Source: RUG11788 sp964578175
GTDB lineage: Bacteria > Bacillota_I > Bacilli_A > RF39 > UBA660
Direction: 5' to 3'
Assembly (NCBI GenBank): GCA_964578175.1
Contig: CAZOBH010000004.1
Location: 1 to 64,000 of the forward strand
DNA: 64,000 nt
The number at the start of each line of letters is the position of its first letter. Positions within the stretch are counted from its first letter, which is position 1. Shown one piece after another: positions 1-8,038 of the stretch. Under the pieces are notes generated by a model that saw nothing but the letters and a program-made list of their open reading frames with translations, searched no databases and had not been told where the DNA came from. The position numbers were made by a program, and so were the translations under genes.

Positions 1-1248
1 ACAGCTGACTCTGGATACTTAACAAGACGTTTAGTTGATGTATCTCAAAACATTATTGTTCGTGAAGAAGATTGTGGAACTGAAAATGGTGTAGTTGTTC
101 GTGATTTCGTTAATGATAAAACAGGAGAAGTTATTGAAAAACTATATGACCGTATAGTAGGAAGATATTGTAATAAGAAAGTAATTAATCCTGAAACTAA
201 ACAAGTTATTTGTGAAAAATTAGATTATATTACTGAATCTTTAGCTGATAAGATTATCGATGCCGGAGTTACTGAAGTAGAAATTAGAACATGCTTAACT
301 TGTAATACAGTTAATGGAGTATGTCAAAAATGTTATGGACGTAATTTAGCAACAGGTAATATAGCAGAAATTGGTGAAGCAGTAGGTGTTATGGCAGCTC
401 AAGCAATTGGAGAACCAGGAACACAACTTACAATGCGTACATTCCACAATGGTGGAGTTGCAGGTGGAGAAGATATTACTCAAGGTTTACCTCGTGTTCA
501 AGAATTGTTTGAAGCTCGTATACCAAAAGGAAAATCTACTATTGCTGAAATAGATGGAAAAGTTACTAAGATTGATGAAGCTCATGGTAAATATAAAATT
601 ACTATTAAAAATGCCAATGAAACTAAAGAACATTCTACAAATTATGGAGTTAAATTAAGAGTAGAAGTTGGAAATGAAGTACACGCAGGAGATAAGTTAA
701 CTGAGGGAGCTATAAGTCCTAAAGAATTACTTGCTGTAACAGATCCATTAACTACTCAAGAATATATCTTAAAAGAAGTTCAAGGTGTATATCGTAGTCA
801 AGGTGTTGATATTTCTGATAAACACGTTGAAATTATAGCTAGACGTATGATTTCTAAGATTAGAATAAGTACTTCTGGAGATACATTATTCTTACCAGGA
901 TTATTAGTTAATTATCGTGACTTCATTGAAGGAAATAAAGAAGTAATAATTAAAGGTAAGAAACCAGCTACAGGAGTTCCAGTATTACTTGGAATTACAA
1001 AGGCATCTCTAGGAACTGATTCCTTCCTTGCTGCAGCTTCATTCCAAGAAACTACAAGAATTCTTACTGAAGCATCAATTAAAGGTAAAACAGATAATCT
1101 AGAAGGATTAAAAGAAAATGTTATTATTGGTAAATTGATACCAGCAGGAACTGGAATTAAGAAATATAGAAATGTAGAATATGAACTTGCATCTCAATTT
1201 GTAGATGAAGAACCATTAGACAAATTAGAAGATGAATTTATGGAATAA
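1..1248 (+). CDS. rpoC: RNA polymerase beta' subunit, C-terminal part (5' end outside window)
   Basis: This is the C-terminal 415 residues of the largest subunit of DNA-directed RNA polymerase; the frame is open from base 1, so the start lies upstream. The second zinc site of beta' is complete: Cys codons at 73, 301, 322 and 331, with the family's Cys-x6-Cys-x2-Cys end. The trigger-loop region follows at about residues 136-152 (GEPGTQLTMRTFHNGG). The remainder matches the jaw and C-terminal clamp region and ends in an acidic tail. A terminator overlaps the stop codon, so this is the end of the rpoBC unit. The family assignment is certain. Confidence 0.98.
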   Translation, partial: TADSGYLTRRLVDVSQNIIVREEDCGTENGVVVRDFVNDKTGEVIEKLYDRIVGRYCNKKVINPETKQVICEKLDYITESLADKIIDAGVTEVEIRTCLTCNTVNGVCQKCYGRNLATGNIAEIGEAVGVMAAQAIGEPGTQLTMRTFHNGGVAGGEDITQGLPRVQELFEARIPKGKSTIAEIDGKVTKIDEAHGKYKITIKNANETKEHSTNYGVKLRVEVGNEVHAGDKLTEGAISPKELLAVTDPLTTQEYILKEVQGVYRSQGVDISDKHVEIIARRMISKIRISTSGDTLFLPGLLVNYRDFIEGNKEVIIKGKKPATGVPVLLGITKASLGTDSFLAAASFQETTRILTEASIKGKTDNLEGLKENVIIGKLIPAGTGIKKYRNVEYELASQFVDEEPLDKLEDEFME

Positions 1249-1273
1249 AAGGTAAAAATATTTACCTTTTTTT
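1247..1273 (+). terminator. Intrinsic terminator of rpoC
   Basis: A 10-bp stem AAAAGGTAAA (1247-1256) and TTTACCTTTT (1261-1270) encloses a 4-nt loop and is followed by a T-run. It begins inside the rpoC stop codon. Confidence 0.85.
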
Positions 1274-1307
1274 CTTTTATATTGTATAATGAATACAAGG
1301 TGATGTT

Positions 1308-1430
1308 ATGAAACTTAATAATAAAGGTTGGGGTATGATTCAATTCTTGATCTTTTTAGCTATATTTTTCCTTTTCATATTAATAGTTGGTTATGGTATG
1401 AGTCGGTTAAATTCAAGTTTTATAGCATAA
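1308..1430 (+). CDS. 40-aa prepilin-like membrane peptide
   Basis: This is a short ORF of 40 codons with a good ribosome binding site (AAGGTGA, about 5 nt before ATG). The peptide starts with a short polar stretch with two Lys (MKLNNKGWG), then a hydrophobic helix of about 20 residues, then a short polar tail. The layout of a basic stretch, a Gly and a hydrophobic helix resembles the N-terminus of type IV prepilins, but there is no globular domain and no Glu at position +5. It has its own space between two terminators, which argues for a real gene. Function is unknown; it could also be a plain single-pass micropeptide. Confidence 0.6.
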   Translation: MKLNNKGWGMIQFLIFLAIFFLFILIVGYGMSRLNSSFIA

Positions 1431-1457
1431 AAAAAAGAAGTATTCTACTTCTTTTTT
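1431..1457. terminator. Bidirectional terminator between the micropeptide gene and mscL
   Basis: An 11-bp stem AAAAAGAAGTA (1432-1442) and TACTTCTTTTT (1446-1456) has a 3-nt loop, with T-runs on both strands. It overlaps the stop of the convergent mscL gene. Confidence 0.8.
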
Positions 1458-1867
1458 TGTTTTTGGTCTTTTAAAAGGTCTCTAATTTCTTCTAATAATT
1501 GAGTGTTTTCTGGTTTAATAGTCTCTGTAGCTTCTTCTTCTTTGTTCTTTCTAATTACTTTATTTATTACTTTAATAAAGATAAAGATACATAAAGCAAT
1601 TACAAGGAAATCAAATACTGCTTGGATAAATAATCCGTAGTTAACTGTTAATTTACCAACAGTGAAACTTAATCCTTTGAAATTAATTCCTCCAAGAATA
1701 GCTCCTAGTAAATCAGTTAATATAGAAGTAAATGCTGTAACGATATTACTGAAGGCACCACCTATAATAACTCCAACTGCTAAGTCAAGAACATTTCCTC
1801 TTGAGATAAATTCTTTAAATTCACTTATTAGACCTTTAGATTTTTCTTTTAATTCCTTTTTTTCCAT
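1445..1867 (-). CDS. mscL: Large-conductance mechanosensitive channel MscL
   Basis: MscL is a homopentameric membrane channel that opens under tension to release solutes during hypo-osmotic shock. The 140 residues are the usual length. The N-terminal amphipathic helix leads into the pore helix TM1 with the hallmark GNVLDLAVGVIIGGAFSNIV. TM2 lies at about residues 77-102, followed by the charged cytoplasmic helix ending in Lys residues. The start is supported by AGAGGTGA just upstream. It is transcribed alone, divergent from the str operon and convergent with the micropeptide gene. Confidence 0.96.
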   Translation of the reverse strand: MEKKELKEKSKGLISEFKEFISRGNVLDLAVGVIIGGAFSNIVTAFTSILTDLLGAILGGINFKGLSFTVGKLTVNYGLFIQAVFDFLVIALCIFIFIKVINKVIRKNKEEEATETIKPENTQLLEEIRDLLKDQKQKKK

Positions 1868-1914
1868 AAATTCACCTCTTGCCCAATATTATATCACAAT
1901 TTTTCTTTTTTGTA

Positions 1915-1943
1915 TTGACTTATAAATATCTTAATGATATATT
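1915..1943 (+). promoter_or_regulatory. Sigma-A-type promoter of the str operon
   Basis: TTGACT (1915-1920), a 17-bp spacer and TATATT (1938-1943). It lies about 100 bp upstream of rpsL, leaving a structured leader of roughly 90 nt. Confidence 0.75.
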
Positions 1944-1963
1944 ATTCATGTTTGTTAAATGGG

Positions 1964-2019
1964 ATTTTGCTATGCAAAATTTATATTTAATATATATTAT
2001 GACACACCCGGAAGTGTGT
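1964..2019 (+). promoter_or_regulatory. Two hairpins in the rpsL leader
   Basis: The str operon leader contains two perfect small hairpins. The first pairs ATTTTGC (1964-1970) with GCAAAAT (1974-1980). The second pairs ACACAC (2002-2007) with GTGTGT (2014-2019) around a CCGGAA loop, directly before the ribosome binding site AAAGGAG (2024-2030). The position suggests a translational or transcript-stability control element for the S12/S7/EF-G genes, but the ligand, if any, cannot be told from sequence alone. Confidence 0.5.
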
Positions 2020-2042
2020 AGAGAAAGGAGAACTTATTTTAT

Positions 2043-2456
2043 ATGACTACAATTAATCAATTAGTTAAAAAAGGTAGAGGTAATAAAGTTAGAAAACCAA
2101 AATCACCAGTTTTAAGATTTGGATTAAATAGTGTACAAAAGAAAAGAACAATACAAATTTCACCACAAAAACGTGGAGTATGTACTCGTGTTGGAACTAT
2201 GACACCTAAGAAACCAAACTCAGCACTTCGTAAATATGCTCGTGTACGTTTAAGTAATGGTACAGAAGTAACTTGCTATATACCTGGAATTGGACATAAC
2301 TTACAAGAACATAGCGTTGTTTTAATTCGTGGTGGACGTGTTAAGGACTTAATCGGAGTACGTTATCATATCATTCGTGGTACATTAGATACTGCTGGTG
2401 TTAAAGATAGAAAAAAAGCTCGTAGTAAATATGGTGCTAAAAAACCTAAAAAATAA
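2043..2456 (+). CDS. rpsL: 30S ribosomal protein S12
   Basis: S12 sits at the decoding centre of the 30S subunit. The 137 residues match the Bacilli-length form. The streptomycin loops are recognisable: TPKKPNSALRK carries the Lys equivalent to E. coli Lys42, and GGRVKDL carries Lys87 and Asp88. The next residue, normally Pro (E. coli Pro90), is Ile here (codon 2352-2354). It is first gene of the str operon, 32 nt before rpsG, with AAAGGAG upstream of ATG. Confidence 0.97.
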   Translation: MTTINQLVKKGRGNKVRKPKSPVLRFGLNSVQKKRTIQISPQKRGVCTRVGTMTPKKPNSALRKYARVRLSNGTEVTCYIPGIGHNLQEHSVVLIRGGRVKDLIGVRYHIIRGTLDTAGVKDRKKARSKYGAKKPKK

Positions 2457-2488
2457 AAATATAATAATTTAAGAAAGGAGGATATATT

Positions 2489-2956
2489 ATGCGTAAAAGA
2501 CGTGCAGTAAAAAGAGACGTTTTACCAGATCCAATATATAATTCAAAAGTTATAACTAAATTAGTTAATACAATTATGTTAGATGGTAAAAAAGGTGTTG
2601 CTCAAACTATTCTATATAAATCATTCGATATGATTAAAGAGAAAACTGGAAAAGATCCAATGGAAGTTTTCACTCAAGCTATGGAAAATATTACACCACA
2701 ACTTGAAGTTAAATCTCGTAGAGTAGGTGGATCAAACTATCAAGTACCAATCGAAGTTACACCTGCTAGAGGACAAGCTTTAGCTCTTCGTTGGTTAGTA
2801 CAATATTCAAGATCTAGAGGAGGTCATGGTATGGCTGAAAATCTAGCTAATGAATTAATAGATGCTTCAAACGGAACAGGTGGAGCAGTTAAAAAACGTG
2901 AAGATACACATAGAATGGCAGAAGCTAATAAAGCATTTGCTCACTATCGTTGGTAG
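2489..2956 (+). CDS. rpsG: 30S ribosomal protein S7
   Basis: S7 is the primary 16S rRNA-binding protein that nucleates the 30S head and contacts the E-site tRNA. At 155 residues it is full length, beginning MRKRRAVKRDVLPDP and containing the conserved KSRRVGGSNYQVP and RGGHGMAENLANEL stretches. A strong AAGGAGG precedes the ATG. It lies between rpsL and fusA in the standard str order and ends 16 nt before fusA. Confidence 0.97.
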   Translation: MRKRRAVKRDVLPDPIYNSKVITKLVNTIMLDGKKGVAQTILYKSFDMIKEKTGKDPMEVFTQAMENITPQLEVKSRRVGGSNYQVPIEVTPARGQALALRWLVQYSRSRGGHGMAENLANELIDASNGTGGAVKKREDTHRMAEANKAFAHYRW

Positions 2957-2972
2957 AAAGGAGAGATAGTAT

Positions 2973-5045
2973 ATGGCACGTGATACATCTTTATTAAATA
3001 CAAGAAATATTGGTATTATGGCTCATATCGATGCAGGTAAGACAACTTGTACTGAACGTATCTTATTCCTTACTCATAAAATTCATAAAATTGGTGAAAC
3101 TCATGAAGGTGAGTCACAAATGGACTGGATGGAGCAAGAAAAAGAACGTGGAATTACAATTACATCAGCTGCAACTACTGCTTACTGGAAAGGATATCGT
3201 TATAACATTATCGATACTCCAGGTCACGTAGATTTCACAGTTGAAGTTAGTCGTAGTTTAAGAGTACTAGATGGAGCAATTGCATTGTTAGATGCTCAAG
3301 CTGGAGTTGAACCTCAAACAGAAACTGTTTGGAGACAAGCTACAGAATTTAAAGTACCTAGATTAATCTTTGCAAATAAGATGGATAAAATGGGGGCTAA
3401 TTTTGAATATACATTAAAGACTATTGATTCTCGTCTTGGAGTTAATGCTAAACCAATTCAATGGCCAATCGGAGCTGAAAATGAATTCCATGGTGTTGTT
3501 GATTTAGTAACCAACAAGGCTTATGAATTTGATGGAACTGAACAAGAAGAAGCAACAGAGATTGAAATACCTGAAGATTTAAAAGCAATCGTTGAAGAAA
3601 AAAGAAACGATTTAATTGAAACAGTTTCTATGTTTGATGAAGAATTAATGAACAAATATCTAGAAGGACAAGAAGTTACAGCTGAAGAAATTAAAAAAGC
3701 TATAAGAAAAGGAACTCTAGATGTAGAATTCTTCCCAGTTATGTGCGGAACTGCTTTAGGAAATATGGGAATTAAACCATTACTAGATGCTATTATTGAT
3801 TATTTACCATCACCACTTGATGTTGAATCAATTAAAGGAACTAATCCTAAAACAGGTGAAGAAGAAGATAGAAAACCTTCTGATGATCAACCATTTAGTT
3901 CTTTAGCATTTAAAGTTATGACAGATCCATTCGTTGGACGTTTAACTTTCTTCAGAGTTTATTCAGGACACTTAAGTAGTGGATCTTATGTATTAAATTC
4001 TACTAAAGATGCAAAAGAAAGAATTGGACGTATCTTATTAATGCATGCTAATGATCGTACTGAAATATCTGATGTATATACAGGAGATATAGCTGCTGCA
4101 GTAGGACTTAAAAATACTACTACTGGAGACACTTTATGTGACGAGAAGAAACCAGTTATTCTTGAATCTATGGAATTCCCAGAACCAGTTATTCAATTAG
4201 CTGTTGAACCTAAATCTAAAGCTGATCAAGATAAGATGGGTGTTGCTCTTCAAAAGCTTGCTGAAGAAGATCCAACATTTAGAGTATCAACAGATCATGA
4301 AACTGGACAAACAGTTATTGCTGGAATGGGTGAACTACACCTAGACGTATTAGTAGATAGAATGAGAAGAGAATTTGGAGTTGAAGCTAATATTGGTCAA
4401 CCACAAGTTGCTTATCGTGAAACTATTAAACAAGCAGGAGACTGTGAAGGAAAATATATCAAACAATCTGGTGGACGTGGACAATATGGACATGTTTGGG
4501 TTAAATTTGAACCAAATCCAGGTAAAGGATATGAATTCGTTGATGAAGTTGTTGGTGGAGTTGTTCCAAGAGAATATATTCCAGTTGTAGATAAAGGATT
4601 ACAAGATGCTATGGAAAGTGGAATCGTTGCTGGATATCCAATGATCGATATTAAAGCAACATTACATGATGGTTCTTACCATGAAGTAGACTCTAATGAA
4701 AACTCATTTAAGGTTGCTGCTAGTTATGCCCTTAAAGAAGCTAAAAATAAATGTAATCCAGTATTACTTGAACCAATAATGAAAGTTGATGTTACTGTAC
4801 CAGATGAATATTTTGGTAATGTAATGGGAGACTTAACTAGTAGAAGAGGAAAACCTCTTGGTCAAGAAAACGTTGGAAATGCTGTTAGACTTTCAGCTAT
4901 GGTACCTTTAGCAGAAATGTTTGGATATGCTACTTCATTAAGAAGTAACAGCCAAGGAAGAGGAAACTTTATTATGACATTTGATCATTATGAAGAAGTT
5001 CCTAAGAATATTGCTGAAGATATTATTAAAAAAAGTGGAAATTAA
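2973..5045 (+). CDS. fusA: Elongation factor G
   Basis: EF-G is the GTPase that drives tRNA-mRNA translocation and, with RRF, ribosome recycling. The 690 residues are full length. GTPase motifs are visible: AHIDAGKTT (P-loop), DTPGHVDF (G3) and NKMDK (G4). Domain II, the domain IV segment SGGRGQYGHVW and the C-terminal domain V follow. The start has AAAGGAG upstream, and the gene is third in the str operon. Length and motifs fit the canonical factor rather than a tetracycline-resistance paralogue. Confidence 0.97.
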   Translation: MARDTSLLNTRNIGIMAHIDAGKTTCTERILFLTHKIHKIGETHEGESQMDWMEQEKERGITITSAATTAYWKGYRYNIIDTPGHVDFTVEVSRSLRVLDGAIALLDAQAGVEPQTETVWRQATEFKVPRLIFANKMDKMGANFEYTLKTIDSRLGVNAKPIQWPIGAENEFHGVVDLVTNKAYEFDGTEQEEATEIEIPEDLKAIVEEKRNDLIETVSMFDEELMNKYLEGQEVTAEEIKKAIRKGTLDVEFFPVMCGTALGNMGIKPLLDAIIDYLPSPLDVESIKGTNPKTGEEEDRKPSDDQPFSSLAFKVMTDPFVGRLTFFRVYSGHLSSGSYVLNSTKDAKERIGRILLMHANDRTEISDVYTGDIAAAVGLKNTTTGDTLCDEKKPVILESMEFPEPVIQLAVEPKSKADQDKMGVALQKLAEEDPTFRVSTDHETGQTVIAGMGELHLDVLVDRMRREFGVEANIGQPQVAYRETIKQAGDCEGKYIKQSGGRGQYGHVWVKFEPNPGKGYEFVDEVVGGVVPREYIPVVDKGLQDAMESGIVAGYPMIDIKATLHDGSYHEVDSNENSFKVAASYALKEAKNKCNPVLLEPIMKVDVTVPDEYFGNVMGDLTSRRGKPLGQENVGNAVRLSAMVPLAEMFGYATSLRSNSQGRGNFIMTFDHYEEVPKNIAEDIIKKSGN

Positions 5046-5082
5046 TATAAAATAAGTTTGCCTTTTATTTAAAATAAAATAG

Positions 5083-5111
5083 TTGATAATTATTCAATTA
5101 TTAGATAAAAT
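5083..5111 (+). promoter_or_regulatory. Probable tuf promoter
   Basis: TTGATA (5083-5088), a 17-bp spacer and TAAAAT (5106-5111) lie about 30 bp before tuf. No terminator hairpin is obvious between fusA and tuf, so tuf may also be read through from the str promoter. Confidence 0.5.
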
Positions 5112-5142
5112 AAAGTAGTAATGAAAAAAGGAGGAAATAAAA

Positions 5143-6327
5143 ATGGCAAAAGAAAAATTTAATAGAAGTAAACCACATGTTAACATTGGTACTATCGGAC
5201 ACGTAGACCATGGTAAAACAACATTAACTGCTGCTATTACTAAAAGATTAGCAGAAAAAGGTGGAGCTGAATTCGTTGATTATGCAAATATCGACAAAGC
5301 ACCAGAAGAAAGAGAACGTGGAATTACAATTAACACTGCTCACGTTGAATATGAAACTGACAAACGTCACTATGCACACGTTGACTGTCCAGGACATGCT
5401 GACTATGTTAAAAACATGATCACTGGAGCTGCTCAAATGGATGGAGCTATCTTAGTTATTGCTGCTACAGATGGACCAATGCAACAAACTCGTGAACATA
5501 TCTTATTATCTCGTCAAGTTGGAGTACCAAGAATGGTTGTATTCTTAAACAAATGTGACCAAGTTGATGACCCAGAAATGATCGAATTAGTTGAAGAAGA
5601 AGTTCGTGAATTATTAAACGAATACGGATACGAAGGAGACAAAACTCCAATCATCAAAGGATCTGCTCTTAAAGCTCTTGAAGGTGATGAAAAATATGTT
5701 CCAGCTATCGATGAATTAATGGATGCTGTAGATGAATGGATTCCAACTCCAGAACGTGATACTGACAAACCATTCTTAATGAGTATTGAAGATGTATTCA
5801 CAATCACTGGACGTGGAACTGTTGTTACTGGACGTGTTGAAAGAGGAAAGATTGGACTTAACGAAGAAGTTGAAATCGTTGGTATCAAAGATACTCAAAA
5901 GAGTGTTGTTACTGGAATCGAAATGTTCAGAAAACAATTAGACTATGCTGAAGCAGGAGATAATGCTGGTATCTTATTACGTGGTATTTCTCGTGAACAA
6001 GTTGAACGTGGACAAGTTCTTGCTAAACCAGGAAGTGTTACACCTCACAAAAAATTCAGCGCTCAAGTATACGTTTTAACTAAAGAAGAAGGTGGACGTC
6101 ATACTCCATTCTTTGCAAATTACAGACCACAATTCTATTTCAGAACAACTGATATTACAGGTGTAATTGAATTACCAGCAGGAACTGACATGGTTATGCC
6201 AGGAGATAATGTTGAACTTACTGTTGAATTAATTCACCCAATTGCTCTTGAAAATGGAACTAAGTTCTCTATCCGTGAAGGTGGAAGAACAGTTGGTGCT
6301 GGAAACGTAACTAACATTATTGAATAA
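5143..6327 (+). CDS. tuf: Elongation factor Tu
   Basis: EF-Tu delivers aminoacyl-tRNA to the ribosomal A site as a GTP complex. The 394 residues are full length with GHVDHGKTT (P-loop), DCPGHADY (G3) and NKCD (G4); the domain II and III segments are intact. Codon use is noticeably more restricted than in neighbours, with CGT for Arg and GGA for Gly, as expected of a very highly expressed gene. AAAAGGAGG precedes the ATG, and two hairpins follow the stop. Confidence 0.98.
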   Translation: MAKEKFNRSKPHVNIGTIGHVDHGKTTLTAAITKRLAEKGGAEFVDYANIDKAPEERERGITINTAHVEYETDKRHYAHVDCPGHADYVKNMITGAAQMDGAILVIAATDGPMQQTREHILLSRQVGVPRMVVFLNKCDQVDDPEMIELVEEEVRELLNEYGYEGDKTPIIKGSALKALEGDEKYVPAIDELMDAVDEWIPTPERDTDKPFLMSIEDVFTITGRGTVVTGRVERGKIGLNEEVEIVGIKDTQKSVVTGIEMFRKQLDYAEAGDNAGILLRGISREQVERGQVLAKPGSVTPHKKFSAQVYVLTKEEGGRHTPFFANYRPQFYFRTTDITGVIELPAGTDMVMPGDNVELTVELIHPIALENGTKFSIREGGRTVGAGNVTNIIE

Positions 6328-6334
6328 TTAAAAT

Positions 6335-6361
6335 AAAAAGCTTCTAATGAAGCTTTTTTAT
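6335..6361 (+). terminator. Terminator of tuf
   Basis: A 10-bp stem AAAAAGCTTC (6335-6344) and GAAGCTTTTT (6349-6358) has a TAAT loop and a T-rich tail. Confidence 0.85.
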
Positions 6362-6370
6362 TTATATTAA

Positions 6371-6394
6371 AAGAAGAACAATTTTGTTCTTCTT
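6371..6394. terminator. Second hairpin between tuf and the convergent femAB gene
   Basis: AAGAAGAACA (6371-6380) pairs with TGTTCTTCTT (6385-6394). The plus-strand T-run is better than the minus-strand one, but the hairpin overlaps the stop of the minus-strand gene and probably serves both. Confidence 0.6.
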
Positions 6395-7628
6395 ATTTTT
6401 TAACATTTTTATAAATTGTATATATAGCATTGTTAACAACTAAGTTAAATTCTCCAATATATTCATATGCATATGCATTATAACTAAATTTCATTTCATT
6501 TAAACCTTTATATTTATTTTGATTTCTATCAAATACCCCTGCTATAGCGTTTAAGTTAAAGTAATGAACATTTGATCCAGCATATTTTTCTATAATTTTC
6601 CATTTAGTTAAATATGTTGCACAAAGATTTGGATATCTACTATCATATCCTTCTACTATTAAGAATATTTTGTTTTTAAATTTTAAAGTTACAGTTACTC
6701 CAACTATTAATCCATCTGGATAATCTCTTAATAAAGCAGTTGCTTCTACCATATGTTTTTTATATGAACTTAATAGTTTATCTGATTCCATTTTTTTGTT
6801 AAGAATTATACTTAAGTTTTTACCTTTATATCCATCGTTTTGAATTATATTAGTTAAATAATCATTTAATTCCATTTCTTTTTCATAAGCATGTTTTGTA
6901 CTTTCAACATATTGTGCAGTGTTTAATCTTGCGTAATACAATTCGCAGTTATCTCCAAATATTTTTCTTAATGATTCATAATATTGAAGATTAACAGTAT
7001 CTTTATCTTTAATTAGATCATAAATTGATTCAAAACTAGTACTTTTATCATTATATACTTCTACACCATTTCTAGTTGCTTTTCTTAGTTTGTTCCTTGT
7101 TTGTTTTGATAAGTTTTTAAATAAAGTTTGGGCATTATTTCTTAAATCGAGTTCTGCTTCCCATCTAGGCTTAACTGCTTCAAAATAATAATTGAATCCA
7201 CAATGAGTAAATCCACAATCTGTAAGTGTTTTTAAAACTACGTTTATATTATTATTTTTAGCTAAGACATTACCATGTCTATCTCTTTTTGATGATATTA
7301 TTAATGGATCCATTTTAAATAATAAATATTTATCTTTTGATAAGAAAGATTTTAATTCTTTCATAGCGTCTCTTACTAATTGTTGATTACCATAATTTAG
7401 AATTACTCCACGAGGAGCATAACCGTATTTAAATCCCATAAACATAGGTTTACTGAAAATCAGTAGAGCACCTAATAGTTGTCCATTGTGTTCAAAACCC
7501 AAGTAATCTTCTTTTAATCCAAACATAGATAAAAGTTTACCATAACCAGCACATTGATAGTAGCAATTGTAATTTATACTTGCAATATATCTATCGAAAG
7601 ATTCAGGGTTTAAACGCACTACCTTCAT
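6393..7628 (-). CDS. FemAB-type aminoacyltransferase (peptidoglycan interpeptide bridge)
   Basis: The 411-aa protein matches the FemA/FemB/FmhB family, which uses aminoacyl-tRNA to add bridge amino acids to lipid-linked peptidoglycan precursors at the cytoplasmic membrane. It has the typical N-terminal half, with a hydrophobic GYAPRGVIL stretch and a FKMDP motif. A central helical arm (about residues 235-290) resembles the seryl-tRNA-synthetase-like coiled coil of the family. The second GNAT-like half follows. GGAGGGG lies just before the ATG. The amino acid added cannot be predicted. The gene is monocistronic. Confidence 0.85.
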   Translation of the reverse strand: MKVVRLNPESFDRYIASINYNCYYQCAGYGKLLSMFGLKEDYLGFEHNGQLLGALLIFSKPMFMGFKYGYAPRGVILNYGNQQLVRDAMKELKSFLSKDKYLLFKMDPLIISSKRDRHGNVLAKNNNINVVLKTLTDCGFTHCGFNYYFEAVKPRWEAELDLRNNAQTLFKNLSKQTRNKLRKATRNGVEVYNDKSTSFESIYDLIKDKDTVNLQYYESLRKIFGDNCELYYARLNTAQYVESTKHAYEKEMELNDYLTNIIQNDGYKGKNLSIILNKKMESDKLLSSYKKHMVEATALLRDYPDGLIVGVTVTLKFKNKIFLIVEGYDSRYPNLCATYLTKWKIIEKYAGSNVHYFNLNAIAGVFDRNQNKYKGLNEMKFSYNAYAYEYIGEFNLVVNNAIYTIYKNVKK

Positions 7629-7650
7629 ATCTACCCCTCCATATATTAGT

Positions 7651-7656
7651 ATTATA
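7651..7656 (-). promoter_or_regulatory. Extended -10 element of the femAB-type gene
   Basis: On the minus strand the sequence reads TGTTATAAT, an extended -10 box 23 nt upstream of the ATG, followed by GGAGGGG as ribosome binding site. The -35 region is not convincing. Confidence 0.5.
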
Positions 7657-7750
7657 ACATATAATTTTAACTTTGATATACAATTTACTTATTATTATTT
7701 GCATTTTTTATTTAAATATGTTAGATTATTAGAAGTGGAGGAGGGATATT

Positions 7751-7963
7751 ATGAAGGTATTTATGATTCTTATTTCAATAGCCCTAATAGCAATAGTATT
7801 ATTACAAAGTAACAAAGCAGAAGATGCTTCACAATTACTATCTGGAGAAGCAGATTTATTTAGTCAAAGAAAAGAAAGAGGAACAGAATTATTTATTAGT
7901 AGATTAACTCTTGCTCTTGGAATTATTTTCTTCGCTGTTAGTTTAATAATGGAATTTATGTAG
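7751..7963 (+). CDS. secG: Preprotein translocase subunit SecG
   Basis: SecG is the small accessory subunit of the SecYEG channel. The 70-aa protein has two hydrophobic helices (about 2-19 and 50-69) and the family loop containing LLQSNKAEDASQLLSG. The ribosome binding site GGAGGAGGG is strong. It sits directly before rnr and smpB, the usual Firmicute order secG-rnr-smpB-ssrA, which supports the call. Confidence 0.93.
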   Translation: MKVFMILISIALIAIVLLQSNKAEDASQLLSGEADLFSQRKERGTELFISRLTLALGIIFFAVSLIMEFM

Positions 7964-7984
7964 ACTTTAAAAAGTCTTTTTTTT
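7962..7984 (+). terminator. Terminator after secG
   Basis: AGACTTT (7962-7968) pairs with AAAGTCT (7971-7977), followed by seven T. The stem includes the secG stop codon. Confidence 0.8.
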
Positions 7985-8038
7985 TACATTAAATAGATAT
8001 TTAAAGGTATTTATTATATAATATAATAGAGGTGCGAT

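Noticed and set aside
1662..1925. Open frame of 87 codons on the plus strand over mscL
   Set aside because: It is antisense to mscL, runs into the str promoter and shows no domain.
5248..5888. Three open frames on the minus strand inside tuf
   Set aside because: They are antisense to a highly conserved gene, have no ribosome binding site, and encode Ser/Cys/Phe-rich or Leu/Arg-rich sequence with no recognisable domain; they result from biased codons in tuf.
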